DNA from: Ephemerocybe angulata | Taxonomy: Eukaryota > Basidiomycota > Agaricomycetes > Agaricales > Psathyrellaceae | Direction: 5' to 3' | Length of the DNA stretch: 64,000 bases | Assembly (NCBI GenBank): GCA_013368325.1 | Contig: JAACJK010000075.1 | Coordinates: 31,351 to 95,350 of the forward strand | Shown: positions 1-11,790 of the stretch, one piece after another | How positions within the stretch are numbered: the stretch's first letter is position 1 | How the letters are laid out: each line of letters begins with the position of its first letter | Notes under the pieces: model-generated | The model's database searches: none | What the model was told of the DNA's origin: nothing | Seen by the model: the letters and a program-made list of their open reading frames with translations, nothing else | Program-made: the position numbers and the translations under genes

Positions 1-1150
1 GGAACTTCCCTGCGGGTGACTGGGCCCCAGCCGCAGGGGATGTGAGCGCAGAAGAGGGATCGAGGGCCGTCTTGACCCATGGGGCACTTGGGGAGTCTTT
101 TGTCCAAATGAGAACAGTCTTATCCTGGGAAGCAGTCGCGATGTAGCTTCGGGGAAGTCCGATGTTAGGCGCCCACGAAACATCGCGCACCCAGTCTGTG
201 TGACCTTCAAGGGTCTCCTCCTCGACCCACGATTGCGAGTCCTCGCGGTATCCCCAGATCTTCACGAGGTTGTCACATCCGGCACTCGCGAAGCGCTTGA
301 CGACTGGAGCTTGTGCCGTTTGGCCGGGTGCGGCGGGGTTCTGTTGGTGTGGGGTGATAAGGGATCCGGGAACTACGGCAGGGGCCCAGGAGACGGCGTT
401 GCAGCCGATTGCGTGACCGTTGAAGATATCAGCGTCCCATTGTCCATCGTCTGTGAATACTGTGAGTGTGATAGCGTAGAAGATTTGGGGTTCACGCACT
501 CTTGAAGGTCAGCACAGAGAGTTTGCCGTCTGAGGAGGCGCAGGCAAGGATGGCGCCAAGTTCGTGGGGCGCCCATGAAACAGAGTTCACTGCGAAGGGT
601 AAGTGAAAGGCCAGTTGGAGATTGATGTGACTGCGTGCCTGATGCTGTATGAAGGGTATGTTCCTTGATTTTAATCCATCCGCCAGTATTGGGCCCTTGG
701 CCTTGTTGTTCCTTCCATATCAAAACTTTGCCATCGTAGGAGCATGAAGCAAGGATGTGTCCAAACTTGGGATGCGCCCAAGCGACTTGCCATACAGGTC
801 CTGTGTGACTTGGATCGATTTCAGCAAATGAAATGGCCACCAAAGGCATGTATGGCGCACCCTTTCAGCGTTTGCCCGTTCGTAGATCGTTGCGCGTCTC
901 CATCCACGACGTCGAAGACCTTAACTGTGCGATCTGATGAGCATGTAGCGAGTCGCTTTCCGTAGTAGTCCAATTGGGCGTCATGCTGCAGTTTCATTTA
1001 AGTTCTATCCTTCGAAACGCGCAGAATTGGCCTACAATCATGTCCTCATGAGCGGTTTCAATTGGAACCGATTCGGAAACGGCGGCTGCAGCCTTTAACA
1101 CGTGAGTTCATCGCTTAATCCTCAGGAATACAGATCCAGCAGCTCACCAT
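1..1150 (-). CDS. SEC13: SEC13, WD40 subunit of COPII coat and nuclear pore (partial)
   Basis: Sec13 is a six-bladed WD40 protein that pairs with Sec31 in the COPII outer coat and is also part of the Nup84/Nup107 nuclear pore complex. Reading the minus strand and splicing by consensus gives continuous Sec13-type sequence: [20 protein letters not shown], then [68 protein letters not shown], and near the edge [20 protein letters not shown]. Introns of about 50-60 nt separate these pieces. The ATG at 1150-1148 is followed at once by a GTGAGC donor; the next exon starts at 1092, so the first coding exon appears to hold only the start codon. The last WD repeats (expected near PDVVWRVSW) lie outside the window. 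The family call is very secure; the ATG-only exon is inference. Confidence 0.95.
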
Positions 1151-3525
1151 TGCTGAAGAAGTTGGGGATGGTGGTAGTGGTAATTGTAAGAGTCAGCGAG
1201 CTCAACGCCGCTCGCGATGAGCTCGACGTGTCCATCCCTGTCCCACAATACACGTGACATTATTTGTGTGTACATGCTTAGATCAGAGGTTATTGACTTT
1301 TTCGCTTCGGGCTCGGGGGCAAGCGTCGAGTCATTTCTCAAATTCTCTCTCCCTTCTCTCCCTTCCCCTCAAACGTCAGAAAGCAGCGGTTCAGCTACTA
1401 ACACTGTAGCCCTTATTTATATAGGTTGCGCGTCTTTTTTGGCTGCGAACACATCGGCAACCTGCAGGCTTGTCGAATACTATGTGTATCGACGGCTTGC
1501 CTCAAGGAACCACACCTTCGATCCAATTTCGGGCTCTTAGCTTAACCTCACAACACCAAGCGCGCGGAGAAGTCTTTCAGATACGTAGCCCACCCACCCA
1601 GAACTTTTTGCCCAGGATGCATCATCATATAAGATCGACCACGCTCGGATGCTATCATGTCGCTCGTAGTTTGAGAGCAAGTATACTCCCACAAACCTTT
1701 AGAGTTTGAAGGTGCACAAGGGGGTGGTATGAGCGCCTTATGTCCAGGTACTGCTGAATGTTTCTCGTGTTACGGAACCCTTTTCCCAAGCCGTCCGGCC
1801 AGAGACTCGGCATAGAGACTTGTCACTGACCTCAGGGACCATCTTTGCACTTGCAGAATAAGGGGACTAATTTGCGTCCCTCCATCGGTTTAAACAGGCC
1901 TCAACAACCCACTGTACGGCGTCTATTCGCCGTTGATATCTTTTTGAAATGCCTTTCCTTCGAGAAAGGTATTTTCCGAGGCCTTCTTCACCGCCGAGGA
2001 GCTCCGCTGCAGCGTGTACCAAGCTTTACGTCGCGCACAACTTGTGGCTAGCCTCTAGCCCCAAGGCCTACCGATGGGAAGGGGCCGGGAGTAAACCCCG
2101 ACGGGATCTTCTGCACCTGTATCAAGGGATGCAAGTTGTGACGGTCAAGACGCATTGCGGGCATTCAAATCAAATCCACCCCGTCTCCAGCAAGGAGTGA
2201 CTGCGTAAAGAAGGAAAATCAACGTTTTGGACGAGGTCCGCTCGATCGTCAAGCTATGGGTGCCCTCAGGCTTCTGCCCCCTCCCGGCCGTTGATATACC
2301 TTGTCCTTTACCATTCGCAAGTCAGACAAGTTGCGTGCGCCCGCAGTGTACGAACGCTTATTGACCCACGTATGAAAGGCAGGGGGCGAAATGAAGTTTG
2401 GGCATCTTCGCGCATCCGAGTTAGAAGGGTCCCAGATGCGGGGGCTGGCTCTCTGACGTTTTTAAGTCAAAAGATTCCAACTCGGAGTTGAGGGAAGTAC
2501 TCGGCGCGATAGTAAACCGAAAAGTGCCACCTTTCACGTTGTCGGGATAAAGGAGTCGCTTATTTTGAACGCCGTCATAAAACGGAATTCCAGAGCTCCT
2601 GGGCGGTACATACTCCAACGTCTATTCTGAATAAGATTTGAATCTCAGGACGGGGAATGGGCTCTAGGGCGAAGGCGTTGGACATCATGTAAATATTATT
2701 GCGGGCGCTTGGAAGGATCTCGGCTCCTCAAATAAGTAACACCCTCTTGGCCAGAGGATGAAGGCTATAAGCGCTCAAATTCACATCCATATCCATATAA
2801 TACCCAAAGTCTCCTTATTGCCCATTGACGATCGCCATAGCCAAATGCCCATTTGAGGAGCTGTTGGCTTTTAGAAGTGACATTACCCAAATATCCGCTC
2901 CTCATTCGATTCACAGAAGGCCACCCACTTCTCCTATCGAATGATCCCAGTCCTCGGCCCTACAGCTTTGCTAGGGATCTTTTGGAATGAGGATACCGCG
3001 TGCCTTTCACTCCGGGGCTTGGCAGCTCCAGGCGGAAGATAGCATGCGGCATGCCTGAGAGTAGGCGGCCATCAACTATATACATATTATGGAACCATCT
3101 CGTTCAATTCCCTTACGTGTATCGTTGAAGCTGTATTCTTCTATGAGCGGGGCTTTGAAGGTTGAAGATAGCTCGTACTCGTACGAGCGCCTAGCAGTTA
3201 ATCCATCTGAATTTGCTGTTATTGTGAGAAGCCACATCCATTTGGGATTAGACGCTGGCAGGCAACTGCGACAGGTGTATCAACATCTGAACGCCGAATC
3301 TAAACTTAAGATAGACACATGACGGTGTGACTGAGGACTACTTTTAAGGACCCGACGGTCGTCAGAACTCGGCACTTTCCCCCCCTTCCTTCGTGACCCA
3401 CATGTCTGCCTATGCAACACCCCATCCTTTTCCTGTTGACGGTATCCCCCGAGAAGGGAAGAATTTTCCAGTATGCTACGTTACGTTAGCAAGGGGCTTC
3501 AAGCAGTGACGCTGCTCGGACACAG
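1151..3525. other. Intergenic region without recognisable gene
   Basis: About 2.4 kb between the SEC13 start and the first recognisable kinase exon. Only short open frames are present, none with family resemblance. A 77-codon frame at 3089-3322 starts with ATG just after TATATACATATT and could be a first exon of the downstream kinase gene, but no consensus donor links it, so it is not called. I see no RNA gene here. Confidence 0.5.
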
Positions 3526-4811
3526 GACTTGACCGCTGTTCTTCAACAACTGGACCCGCATACGTGCGCCATAGGAGAACATTCTGACCTATTCAGAGCG
3601 AAGCGGAGTGACAATGAGAAGCCGCAGGTACGATTATTATCTTTTGACTCGAACGCAGTGTCAGGCTGAAGAACCCGCCCAGCACGTCCTAGCTGTGAAG
3701 GTACTCCGTGCAGGTTCGAACGGGAACGCAACATTCAATGCGAACTTTCAAAAGGTACATAGATAAATGGAGACTGGGGTGGTGCATATCTTATCCGATG
3801 AGACAGAAGTTAGTCCTGCTCGGTGATACTCTGGGGAGATTGAAGCACGACAACATCGCAAGATTATACGGCGTAACGTACGGATTCGGCAGGCTGCCTG
3901 GTGTGGTGATGGATTTCTACGACAATTCTGTCGTCTCGTATATGGCGAAGTTCCCTGTCGAGAACGACGATAAGCTCAAATGGGTAGGTATACAAGCTGA
4001 GCACATCTGACTTGACCTGGCTTAACCGTGCTTGCGACTACTTCCTTTTGTGTAGGTGAAACAGATCGCATCTGCACTCAAGTATCTCCACCGGCAAAGC
4101 CCTCCGATTGTGCATGGAGATATCCGAGGTGTCAGTCAACATTTCCCGTTCTGCCCATTCCCCATCCATCGGCGCATTTGACTAATTTCGGGTAATGGGA
4201 CGCAGGCAAACATATTCATCGACTCGACCAGTAAGAAATGCCTGCTGGCTGACACGTCAATGGCGCTCGCCACCGACACTCCTGAGTTCACCTCGATGAA
4301 GAGCCCCGCAACCTGCCGATGGGCAGCTCCTGAGCTGATGGACTTTCGACAGCCGCACGTAGAGGGGAGCCCAGATCCCGCGCCGTCTACACAGACCGAT
4401 GTCTTCTCCTTCGCGATGACGGCCATCGAGGTAAGGAAGCCATGTTAGGCTCGGCCTCGAGACCTTTCACCTCCTGACCCCGATTTAGATATTTTCAGGC
4501 AGTCCCCCGTTCAAACAGAAGAAGAATGACAGCAGCGTCATCTTCCTCATTTTGAACGGTGAACGTCCAGAGCTACCTGAATTCGTACAGGCCAGGCCGT
4601 ATCTTTCCAAGGTCATCGAGGGGTGCTGGCGGAAGGAGCCCAAGAGCAGGATGACCATGTCGAGCGTCTGTTGGAAGCTGGGTCTGGTAAGTTAACCTTC
4701 ACTTCTCCCGTTTGGATGGGTTCTTACTTCCAGCGCCCGCAGACTTCTTATCTTTCATATGCATTGGAACGGTGTGTTATCCATCTCTGGACAGCCTTGC
4801 CTCTGGACTGA
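3526..4811 (+). CDS. TKL-like protein kinase, N-terminus unresolved
   Basis: A diverged protein kinase domain in seven or more short exons (about 3526-3627, 3659-3754, 3807-3983, 4056-4130, 4206-4430, 4489-4686, 4734-4811). Motifs in order: a glycine-poor start GEHSDLFRAK; the beta3 lysine in HVLAVKVLR; LKHDNIARLYGV; the catalytic loop VHGDIRGANIFI with HGD instead of HRD; a DFG-position LADTSMA; subdomain VIII CRWAAPELMDF; TDVFSFAMTAIEIFSGSPPF; and GCWRKEPKSRMTM. This is the tyrosine-kinase-like type expanded in Agaricomycetes. The intron between the first two exons would be only 31 nt, so an early frameshift or a different splice pattern is possible. The start codon was not found, and loss of DFG makes activity doubtful. 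Pseudogene status cannot be excluded. Confidence 0.7.
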
Positions 4812-6080
4812 TCCCATGACCCCAGCGTCGGCTTGTTTTGACGACACCTGGATCGCAGTAGCCCCAAGTCAGTCAGGCACCGACATATATGTTGCCCACT
4901 TTGAGGCCCACAACCCGAGGGGCTCTGGCAGCTCCTCGGATGAACTGGGTTGCCTGCGTCTTTGAGACGCTTTATGCATCATCAAGTGGCTTTCACTCTA
5001 CTGGACTAACTTAACAGCGGGCGCTTAGGCGTGCCGATTATGCCCATCTTGTACGTTCGTTGGTTTCGTGATTCGTCTCGCTATTTTGCCAATATTGGTG
5101 TTGGATGCAGCTATATGTGACGGGAAAAGAAGGCATTTCATCTGGAAAACGTGCCGTGATTTGGCCGTAAAATGGCACGATGCGCACACGATGTATAGCC
5201 TCAAAGCTCCGCAATGCACTTCTCAGGTGAGACCATTCTATTGAGTGATTAGGGTTCTCGCCAGTAACATTAGATGGCACTCTGCGGCGCTCGATACTAT
5301 TCATCACACGACAGGATGGTGTGAAGAGGTGACGGCAGGACGTTCGAATAAGCGCCCAGATGCTAAGAGCTTGGGGGGCCCAGCGATATGGTGGATCGTG
5401 AAGAGAACAGGGAGTGGAGCACGAGGATTTAATGCGCTGTCACAGCTCAATAGAGTTGGATGAACTACCGCAGTACTTCTGGGGAAGCTTGGGTCCAAGC
5501 AACCTAATCCAAGCAATGTTTGGCACATGTGTGATGAATTAGCCATGTCTTTATGCCTCGCTAACATTCCCAACATGGTTAGGACGTGAACATGGGACCA
5601 GATCTAATCGATAGAAATCAGGGCTTTGAAAAACTTATCAGGGGCTCACAGCTACACGACAGTGAAGTTCAACGCGTTTAGGCGCCGGTTGCTTTGCATT
5701 TTCGCACGCCCGTGATCAGTGGGGAACATAGGAAAGAAGACTTACTTTTAGTGTCCAATTCATCTGAGTACTCTACTGAATAGCTCGAATGAAGTCATTG
5801 CTTCTCTAAAGTAATCTATAAGAGATGCGCGTGACGCCGTGCCATCCGGAAATTGCAGGCAAGACTCCACCCGTCTAAGCGCTTGTCGCATCAGCCAGTG
5901 TCAAATTGACTATTTCTGAGAGACGGATTTGAGATGTATCCGTTGGTTAGAGAAGGTATGTACAAAACTGGCGACGGCTTTCTAGTCTAGGGAGAAGCTG
6001 GCTCGGCACTTGAAGAAAACGCGGCGACCCATAGAAAGTCCTTCCGACTCCTCGAGGTGATGGAAGTGAATCGCAATATT
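4812..6080. other. Intergenic region, nothing recognised
   Basis: About 1.3 kb between the two kinase genes. Open frames on both strands are short and without recognisable motifs. It ends at a TATA box that belongs to the downstream kinase gene. Confidence 0.5.
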
Positions 6081-6088
6081 TATATAAA
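6081..6088 (+). promoter_or_regulatory. TATA box of kinase gene 6158-7713
   Basis: TATATAAA lies 70 nt upstream of the ATG at 6158, a normal spacing for fungal TATA-type promoters. It supports that start codon. Confidence 0.5.
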
Positions 6089-6157
6089 GCCCCCTCAGAT
6101 GGCAGCTCATGATTATCCAAATTATTTCCATCGCTTACCATTGCTGATACGCTCGGA

Positions 6158-7713
6158 ATGTCTGCCTTTACCTTTACTGAAACTGAAACGACGGAATCCA
6201 TCCTCCAAGCCATTACTACCGTTATACCTAACGTGACCAACATCCCAGACCTCGAACTAGAAGTATGTCATTTGTTGGGCAGATGTATGCGAGCAGAATC
6301 TAATAGACTCCGCTTACAGGTCCTCCCGGTCAAGGATTTCACTTTGATCCCTGAGGTTGTAGGCATCTCTCCTATAACCAAACGACAACACTACTCGGCG
6401 TATGCGACTGGTTCATATGCCGACGTTTTCAGGGCAGTGAGCAAAGCCGAGGGTACAAATGGGGTGGGTCTTGGCTCGATGAAAAATTCCTTGTACCTAT
6501 GAACGACTAACGTATGACCGTCTGTACTCTTTTGTAGGAAGTGGTGGTCTTCAAGGTGTTTCGAGATGCCCATCTTGGATCTGAGGATGAGAAGGTCAGA
6601 GAGGAGGCGAAGCGGGTCTTCGTTAAGGTAAATTTGTCCCCGAGACTCCGGTTCGAGGGTTCGCTAACCTGAAATGATAGCGGCTTCGCCGTGAGTGTGC
6701 CGTTTGGGGGATGTTAAGGCATCGTAACATTTCTCGCCTCTGGGGGGTGGTCATCCATCCCGAGCTATCTTCAGCGGGTTTGGTTTCGTCTTTCAGACTG
6801 CATGGTGCCTTGGGTGATTTCATCGAGAAAAAAATTCCTTATGACTGTATCACTATGGTACGTCTTCTTAAATCTGCGATGTGATATAAGCTCTGATCAC
6901 ACACCGTCTGCTCTTGCTTGGACAGGCCCAGGGCATTGCATGTGCTCTGGAGTATATACACGCAATCACTCCTGACCCAGTCGTTCATGGGGATCTAACG
7001 CCAGTAGGTGTTCAATACCGGTCGGAAGGAGCTTGCCCAAGACACTGACGGCGGGGACGCAGGCAAATATTCTTGTCGATTATGACGAGACCACGAAGGA
7101 GTTCTTCCCCTTACTTACCGACTTTGGTAAATCAAGGGTGATGGACAAGCACGGGTATACTACGACCGTGAGCAAGATGACGCCGCTGTGAGTTTCATAC
7201 GACGTTCACTTCGTTTGGATCTGCATCTCACTCCCTGTGAAGGTATCGTGCCCCTGAGATATTCACTGATTTAGAGGACAACCCCGAGGCCACCAACCAC
7301 CGTTTGGTGCCGGGTTCTGATGTCTACTCGTTGGGTATGCTCCTGTATAAGGTGCGCTAGGCTCTAGCGAGTCGTACCCACTTCCTTAGTCTATAGCCAT
7401 AGCTCATAAGCTCTTACAGCTCATCACTGGACATGATCCCTTCTATAAAGAACGCTTCGCATTCCATATAGCGTTGGGTATTGCTATCGCAGAGGAGGGG
7501 CTGCGAATGACGAAGAATAAGTACCCCGTACCAAGCCGATACGAGTGGTGCTGGAAGATCATGGATGGGTGCTGGGAGTATAAGGCCGAGGATAGGCTTA
7601 CCAGCAAGGAAGCTCACAGATACCTTCGCAAAGGCCCGGGAGCCGACGGGACCACCACCCCTGTCTCCATCTCCTTCGTCGCCGCCGATGCGGCGACTGC
7701 CCCGAGCCCGTAA
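6158..7713 (+). CDS. Protein kinase domain protein (TKL-like)
   Basis: Starts with MSAFTFTETETTESILQAIT and splices through several introns of about 50-80 nt. The first is at 6263-6319; the next exon starts at 6320, and another starts at 6538. The kinase domain shows a degenerate P-loop (ATGSYADVFRA), beta3 lysine VVVFKVFRD, the alphaC stretch RLRRECAVWGMLRHRNISRL, catalytic loop VVHGDLTPANILVD (HGD in place of HRD), an intact LLTDFGKSR, and subdomain VIII TPLYRAPEIF. Then come GSDVYSLGMLLYKLITGHDP and the C-lobe end GCWEYKAEDRLTSKEAH. The protein ends in an Ala/Pro/Ser tail (stop 7711-7713). Asp in the loop, Lys and DFG are all present, so it may be active as a non-RD kinase. Substrate is unknown. 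The TATA box at 6081 supports the start. Confidence 0.85.
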
Positions 7714-8152
7714 GCCTTTCTTGTGACACCCCTATGTGGCGCTCTGCACATGGTGATGTGAGTAGTAGTAGACCAAGGATATCACCTGTTTGTCCCTCGT
7801 ATGTTCAGAGTGCGCGGAATCCATCTCAAGTCGAGCTCTGATCCAATCAAACGGCGTTTCAAGTGGGTTCGTTCGCACAAGACGTCGAGCTGGGTGATGG
7901 CTGTTGGGGATGCCGGTTGAGGGTGTGCCCAGGAGCGAAGTGAGGGGATACGAGGGATGTATTTCGAAAGTATCTACCAGGGCGCTACTCATGGTTCTAC
8001 TTAGACGCTCTGCTCTACGTTTTGCCGAGCACGGGCCGCGGATCGACTCAGGAGCGCGTGGCGGTGCGGCCAGGGATCAACGGCGTGGACCGCTCCGAGG
8101 CAAAGCCTGCCCTCTGGCAGTGTACAACGTGCATCGATCAGGTCTCTAATCA
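7714..8152. other. Convergent intergenic region
   Basis: 439 bp between the stop codons of the plus-strand kinase gene and the minus-strand F-box gene. It presumably holds both 3' UTRs. No other feature seen. Confidence 0.5.
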
Positions 8153-9784
8153 TCAGATTCTACGAGTATATGCCGGGATTGTCCTTGAGATAACGAGCTG
8201 CGACGCCCAGCGTCCATCATCTTTCGAGTGTGAGCAGTGGAGAGAGAGCTCTTTCAACTTCCATCTCGCGTAGTAACGGCCCTCCATGTCCCGGAGGAAC
8301 GACGCCTTTGGGGAAGAACATCTCAGCATTTTTAAAAAATGTTTGACTATCATATACGCACCTCGTTCGAGCTGCCCGCTTTATCAATCCAGCGGTAAGT
8401 CAATTGAAGGGTCTCCAAGTCAGGGAGGATGGTGGCGATCGTCTCGAGGAACAGGCGGGAGAGGACATGGACCTCTAAAACGACCTTTTTAGGGGGTACA
8501 TTTCCCTTTTGGGTAAAAGGGCGGACAATGAAAAGCAGATCCTCGGTAGATGTCAGGACGCCGGTGATCTTCAGGCACCCGAGGTTGTTGATTACAGCCC
8601 CTATGTATCTTGTGGCTTGTAAGACGCGACCCTCGCCCCCAGCAGTATTTAGTCCGAGCTCTAAGGTCTCCAGGTTGTCGAATCGAATGCCGGCAAATAA
8701 TTGGGGGAGCCATGCGTCAGGGTCGGGCCATGCTGTTAGGGAAGCCTTCCAGAGGCCATCGGCCCGCTTACAGCAGTGTGTAGGTATAAAAGAGAGCTTG
8801 GTGATAATTCCTGCATGCACCCGCAGGAATGAGTTCATACCCTTGGGATCGTCAAGGTGGAGGGGATCAAATGGGAGGTGGAGAGATAGACTCCTGAGGT
8901 GTGGAAATAGTCGGAGTTCGTTGTACAAAGTACACAGTCGGAAGTGTTCTATGCTTGAAATAGAAAGCTCGACCAAAGTAGATGAGGTACCGTTAATAAA
9001 GCTCGCCAAACTCTTCTGCTGCTGGGAAGCTTCGTCCACTCCATCTGGATTGATCATGTTGGGTCCAATAGTCAAGCGGAGGACTTGCATGAGGGGAAGA
9101 AGGGAAGCGTTTTCCACCAGCCGCGACATCGCATCCAGTCCGGTCTCCAATGACAGGGTCGTCAGTCGTTGTCCCAGCGACGGCCATAGAGCGGTCAGGA
9201 ACGGGAAGCAGAAGGGGGCTTCGGGAGCGCAAGGTCGTTCCCACTCGACGTGTAGGATTCGGACATTAGGAAAGGTCGATATGCCCGTTAATAGACGATC
9301 AGCTAGGTTCAGGTCCTCGGGAATTGAACATTCTGCCGTCTGGGTCCTTGCCTGAATGTCAGTAACCTCGGTCTGTCTCAATGTTACAGATCGACGGGCT
9401 CACCGGAACGAAGCTGGCCAACCTCGATGATTTGCTTTCTTGAGAGACTTTTTCTGACTTCGACCGGATCGAAGACACGCGGACCTAACGGCTCTGGGAT
9501 ATAGAGAGATGCTGTTGACTAGAGGCATCACAAGGGACTGCTTTCTGGGGAACAATGTGAGCGCAAATGGACGAACAACTACGGGTAACGCACTCGATTC
9601 GATCAAGGTGTGCATTGATTGCAGCTGGGCGGTCGTCATCGAGAACGAGATGTCGGTACTTCCGCTCCGCTTCTACTTGGTAGAAAAGACGACAGACTCT
9701 CCCCAGAGTTGAGAAGTGGTCATCAGGGATAAACTCCGCGATGCGGAGCCATATCTCGGTCGGCAGCTCTGGCGAGGTCGACAT
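8153..9784 (-). CDS. F-box protein
   Basis: F-box proteins recruit targets to SCF ubiquitin ligases through Skp1. The N-terminus (from ATG 9784) reads SPELPTEIWLRIAEFI, then LGRVCRLFYQVEAERKYRHL, a typical fungal F-box start. The main exon (about 8355-9377) is leucine-rich without sharp repeats (FPNVRILHVEW, LFPHLRSLSLHLPFDPLHLD, FDNLETLELGL, LPDLETLQLTYRW), as in the C-terminal target-binding part of this family. A GTGCGT donor after SSNE and an acceptor near 8303 join a last exon, ASFLRDMEGRYYARWKLKEL through to the stop at 8153. Between about 9380 and 9600 the frame changes. A good local solution is an exon VRVSSIRSKSEKVSQESK ending at a GTGAGC donor, but its upstream junction is uncertain. 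A LINE is inserted 139 bp upstream of the start codon, probably within the promoter. Confidence 0.75.
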
Positions 9785-9922
9785 GCAGATGCTGTGTGGG
9801 TGATGGGGCTGAGAAGTAGGATGCTTGGGGTGTATTATATGTGATATAAATGGGGTCGAGTGAGAGATTCCGTCCGCCGAGCACCAAGGCCAACCCTCTC
9901 GACCGCGGCCGTCGGCGCTCCT

Positions 9923-9936
9923 AATTTCAGTGGCCC
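9923..9936 (+). repeat. 5' target-site duplication of LINE copy 1
   Basis: AATTTCAGTGGCCC here is repeated exactly at 17682-17695, directly after the poly(A) tail of the element. This defines the insertion boundaries. Confidence 0.9.
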
Positions 9937-10442
9937 GGGAGGACGCCTTGATCCACTACCACGATCATCTCGTAGTTTCCCACGTTCTGTGGGGGCAAGG
10001 CCAGGGCAGATCCACGACGGCGACTGAGGAACGCGATGGAAAACGCGACCTCCACGACCGTCGTGCCTGTGGCATGACTGCCAGTCCCCTTCCCCACGCC
10101 GAGACAACCTCTCCAACCGGGATACCACCAGTAGGCGCCGAAGGCATGCGAGCGAAGTAGCTACGCCCCTCCCCTACCACTACCACCTTCGATAGAGAAG
10201 CTGAGCACACGGTTACACCTACATAGCGCAATGGATTATACCCTTTCTGCGTACACCCTTCTCACCCAGTGTCCCGCACACCGTGCCCTGCCCGTCCGAC
10301 TGCCCCGAGGACTCAGGTCCCATGTGTAGACCCTAACCCTGGACCGGAAAATAAGGTTTAACCAATCGGAGGCCAGATCAAAACTGCAAAGCCACAGTTT
10401 AAGCCACCTCTGCACCGGACGGACACAACGTGCATAACCAAA
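9937..10442 (+). promoter_or_regulatory. LINE 5' UTR with presumed internal promoter
   Basis: 506 nt of GC-rich noncoding sequence from the 5' target-site duplication to the ORF1 start. LINEs usually carry their promoter here. I see no clear TATA box or repeats. Confidence 0.45.
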
Positions 10443-11790
10443 ATGCCCGACCAACCCTCTACTCCTCCCAACGCGGACGACAGCCTAGCCCTCCACCAGG
10501 CCGAGAGCTCCTCCGCCCAGAAGCGACGCGGTTTGTCACCCCCTCCCAACAACCGTAACGCCGCTCCAGTCCCCCCAAAAACGCCGCAAAGGCACAAGGC
10601 GTGAGCAACCGCATGTAGTCGCCCACAACATACGCTAACTTACGGCACCTAGTTCTTCGCACAACAGGTACCAGAGTCTGGCCCCGATGGACGAGGATTT
10701 TGAAGGAAGGGAAGAGGGTAATGTCCAGAAGCAGCTGGAGGATGCCCAGCAGGACGAGGATAGCGACGTCGACGAAGATCTCGATGTTGCTCCCACCAAG
10801 GGCATCGCCCCCCTCCTAGTCAACCCCATCCCTGCGTCTGGTGTCCTCCCCATGCTCGTCATCCTCCCCCACATCCTCACCGAGCTCTGGTCTGTGGCGA
10901 GCAAGGACTTCCTGAAGAAGGCCACCACTGCCAGCTACGCATTCCTCGTCTGGCTGGCATCCGACACGAAGGGCTCGAACATCGAGAGGAAGACGGAGGT
11001 CGTACTCGACATCTTCGCCCGCGCCATGGGCGTCCCGGAAGTCCTGCTCCGCGTCGTCACATATGCCCTGAAGGTCCCAAAACGGGGTGCTCCCGACCTC
11101 AAGTCCATCACCTTCTGGTTCGCGATCGACCTCGACGCCGAGGAATACGCCAGCGTCGCCTCCCGCAACATCTGGTCCACCGAAGCGGGTACAGTCTTTA
11201 CCCTTCCCCTGCCACTTGCGCCCACCACCTTCGTCGCCCTCCTGACCGGGGAAGACTTCAAGCCGCCCCTGGGGGAGAAGACGACTGCCAGGCTAGGGAA
11301 GGAGATCCGGGAGGACCTGAAGAAGAACGACCAAGTGAGACGTGCGATCGAGGAGTGCCACACGCTCGGCAACACGGTCGCACCCCACATCACCAACGTC
11401 GAAACCCTCATCAACAACATCCTCAACACCGTCAGGGTGGTTGGCCGTGCACGTCGCACCGCCCCGGGTGAACCTCCCTCGCGCGTTGGCCAGTACGGCC
11501 TCCATATTAACTCCCCCACCAACAACCCCGAGCTCTACCTCAAGTGGCTCGCAGCCGTGCGCCGCGCCGTCATCACCACCGTGAACTACGGTACTGCGTA
11601 TGCGAACTACGCCGGGCACTGCACCGTGTGCCACGGCATGGACCACACTGAGCCGTACTGTGAGTGCCCGGCCCTTCCTGCGTGGCACAAGCAGGTCGAT
11701 TTGGTCGGCGCTAACGCCGCTCGCGGATCCCGAGGTCGAGGCGACCGTAGGTTTGGAGGAAGGGGTGGCCGTGGTCGGGCTCCTCGTTAA
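10443..11790 (+). CDS. LINE ORF1, gag-like nucleic-acid-binding protein
   Basis: ORF1 proteins coat the retrotransposon RNA. From ATG 10443 the first segment (MPDQPSTPPNADDSLALHQA, then basic and proline-rich) runs to a stop just after 10600. Removing 10601-10652 joins it in phase (HKA then SSHNRYQSLAPMDEDFEG) to the 367-codon frame ending at 11790, giving 431 residues. Near the C-terminus CTVCHGMDHTEPYC is a perfect CX2CX4HX4C zinc knuckle, followed by an Arg/Gly-rich RGRGDRRFGGRGGRGR tail likely to bind RNA. The N-terminal segment is acidic (EDSDVDEDLDV). If the intron is not spliced, translation could start at ATG 10687 and give 367 residues. The ORF1 identity rests on position and the zinc knuckle. 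Confidence 0.85.
10601..10652 (+). other. Putative spliceosomal intron inside LINE ORF1
   Basis: 52 nt with donor GTGAGC, branch-like GCTAACT at 10634-10640 and acceptor CACCTAG. Length and signals match host introns in the window. Its removal joins two open frames in phase 2. It contains an in-frame stop for the upstream frame. Confidence 0.65.

Noticed and set aside
3089..3322. 77-codon plus-strand ORF with ATG after a TATATACATATT run
   Set aside because: No family resemblance and no consensus donor to join it to the kinase exons. Possible first exon but not supported.
8429..9355. 308-codon plus-strand ORF
   Set aside because: Antisense of the F-box gene main exon; composition rich in Arg/Ser with no motif.
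10935..11525. 196-codon minus-strand ORF
   Set aside because: Exact shadow of LINE ORF1 on the other strand; Arg/Ser-rich composition is typical of antisense of a real frame.
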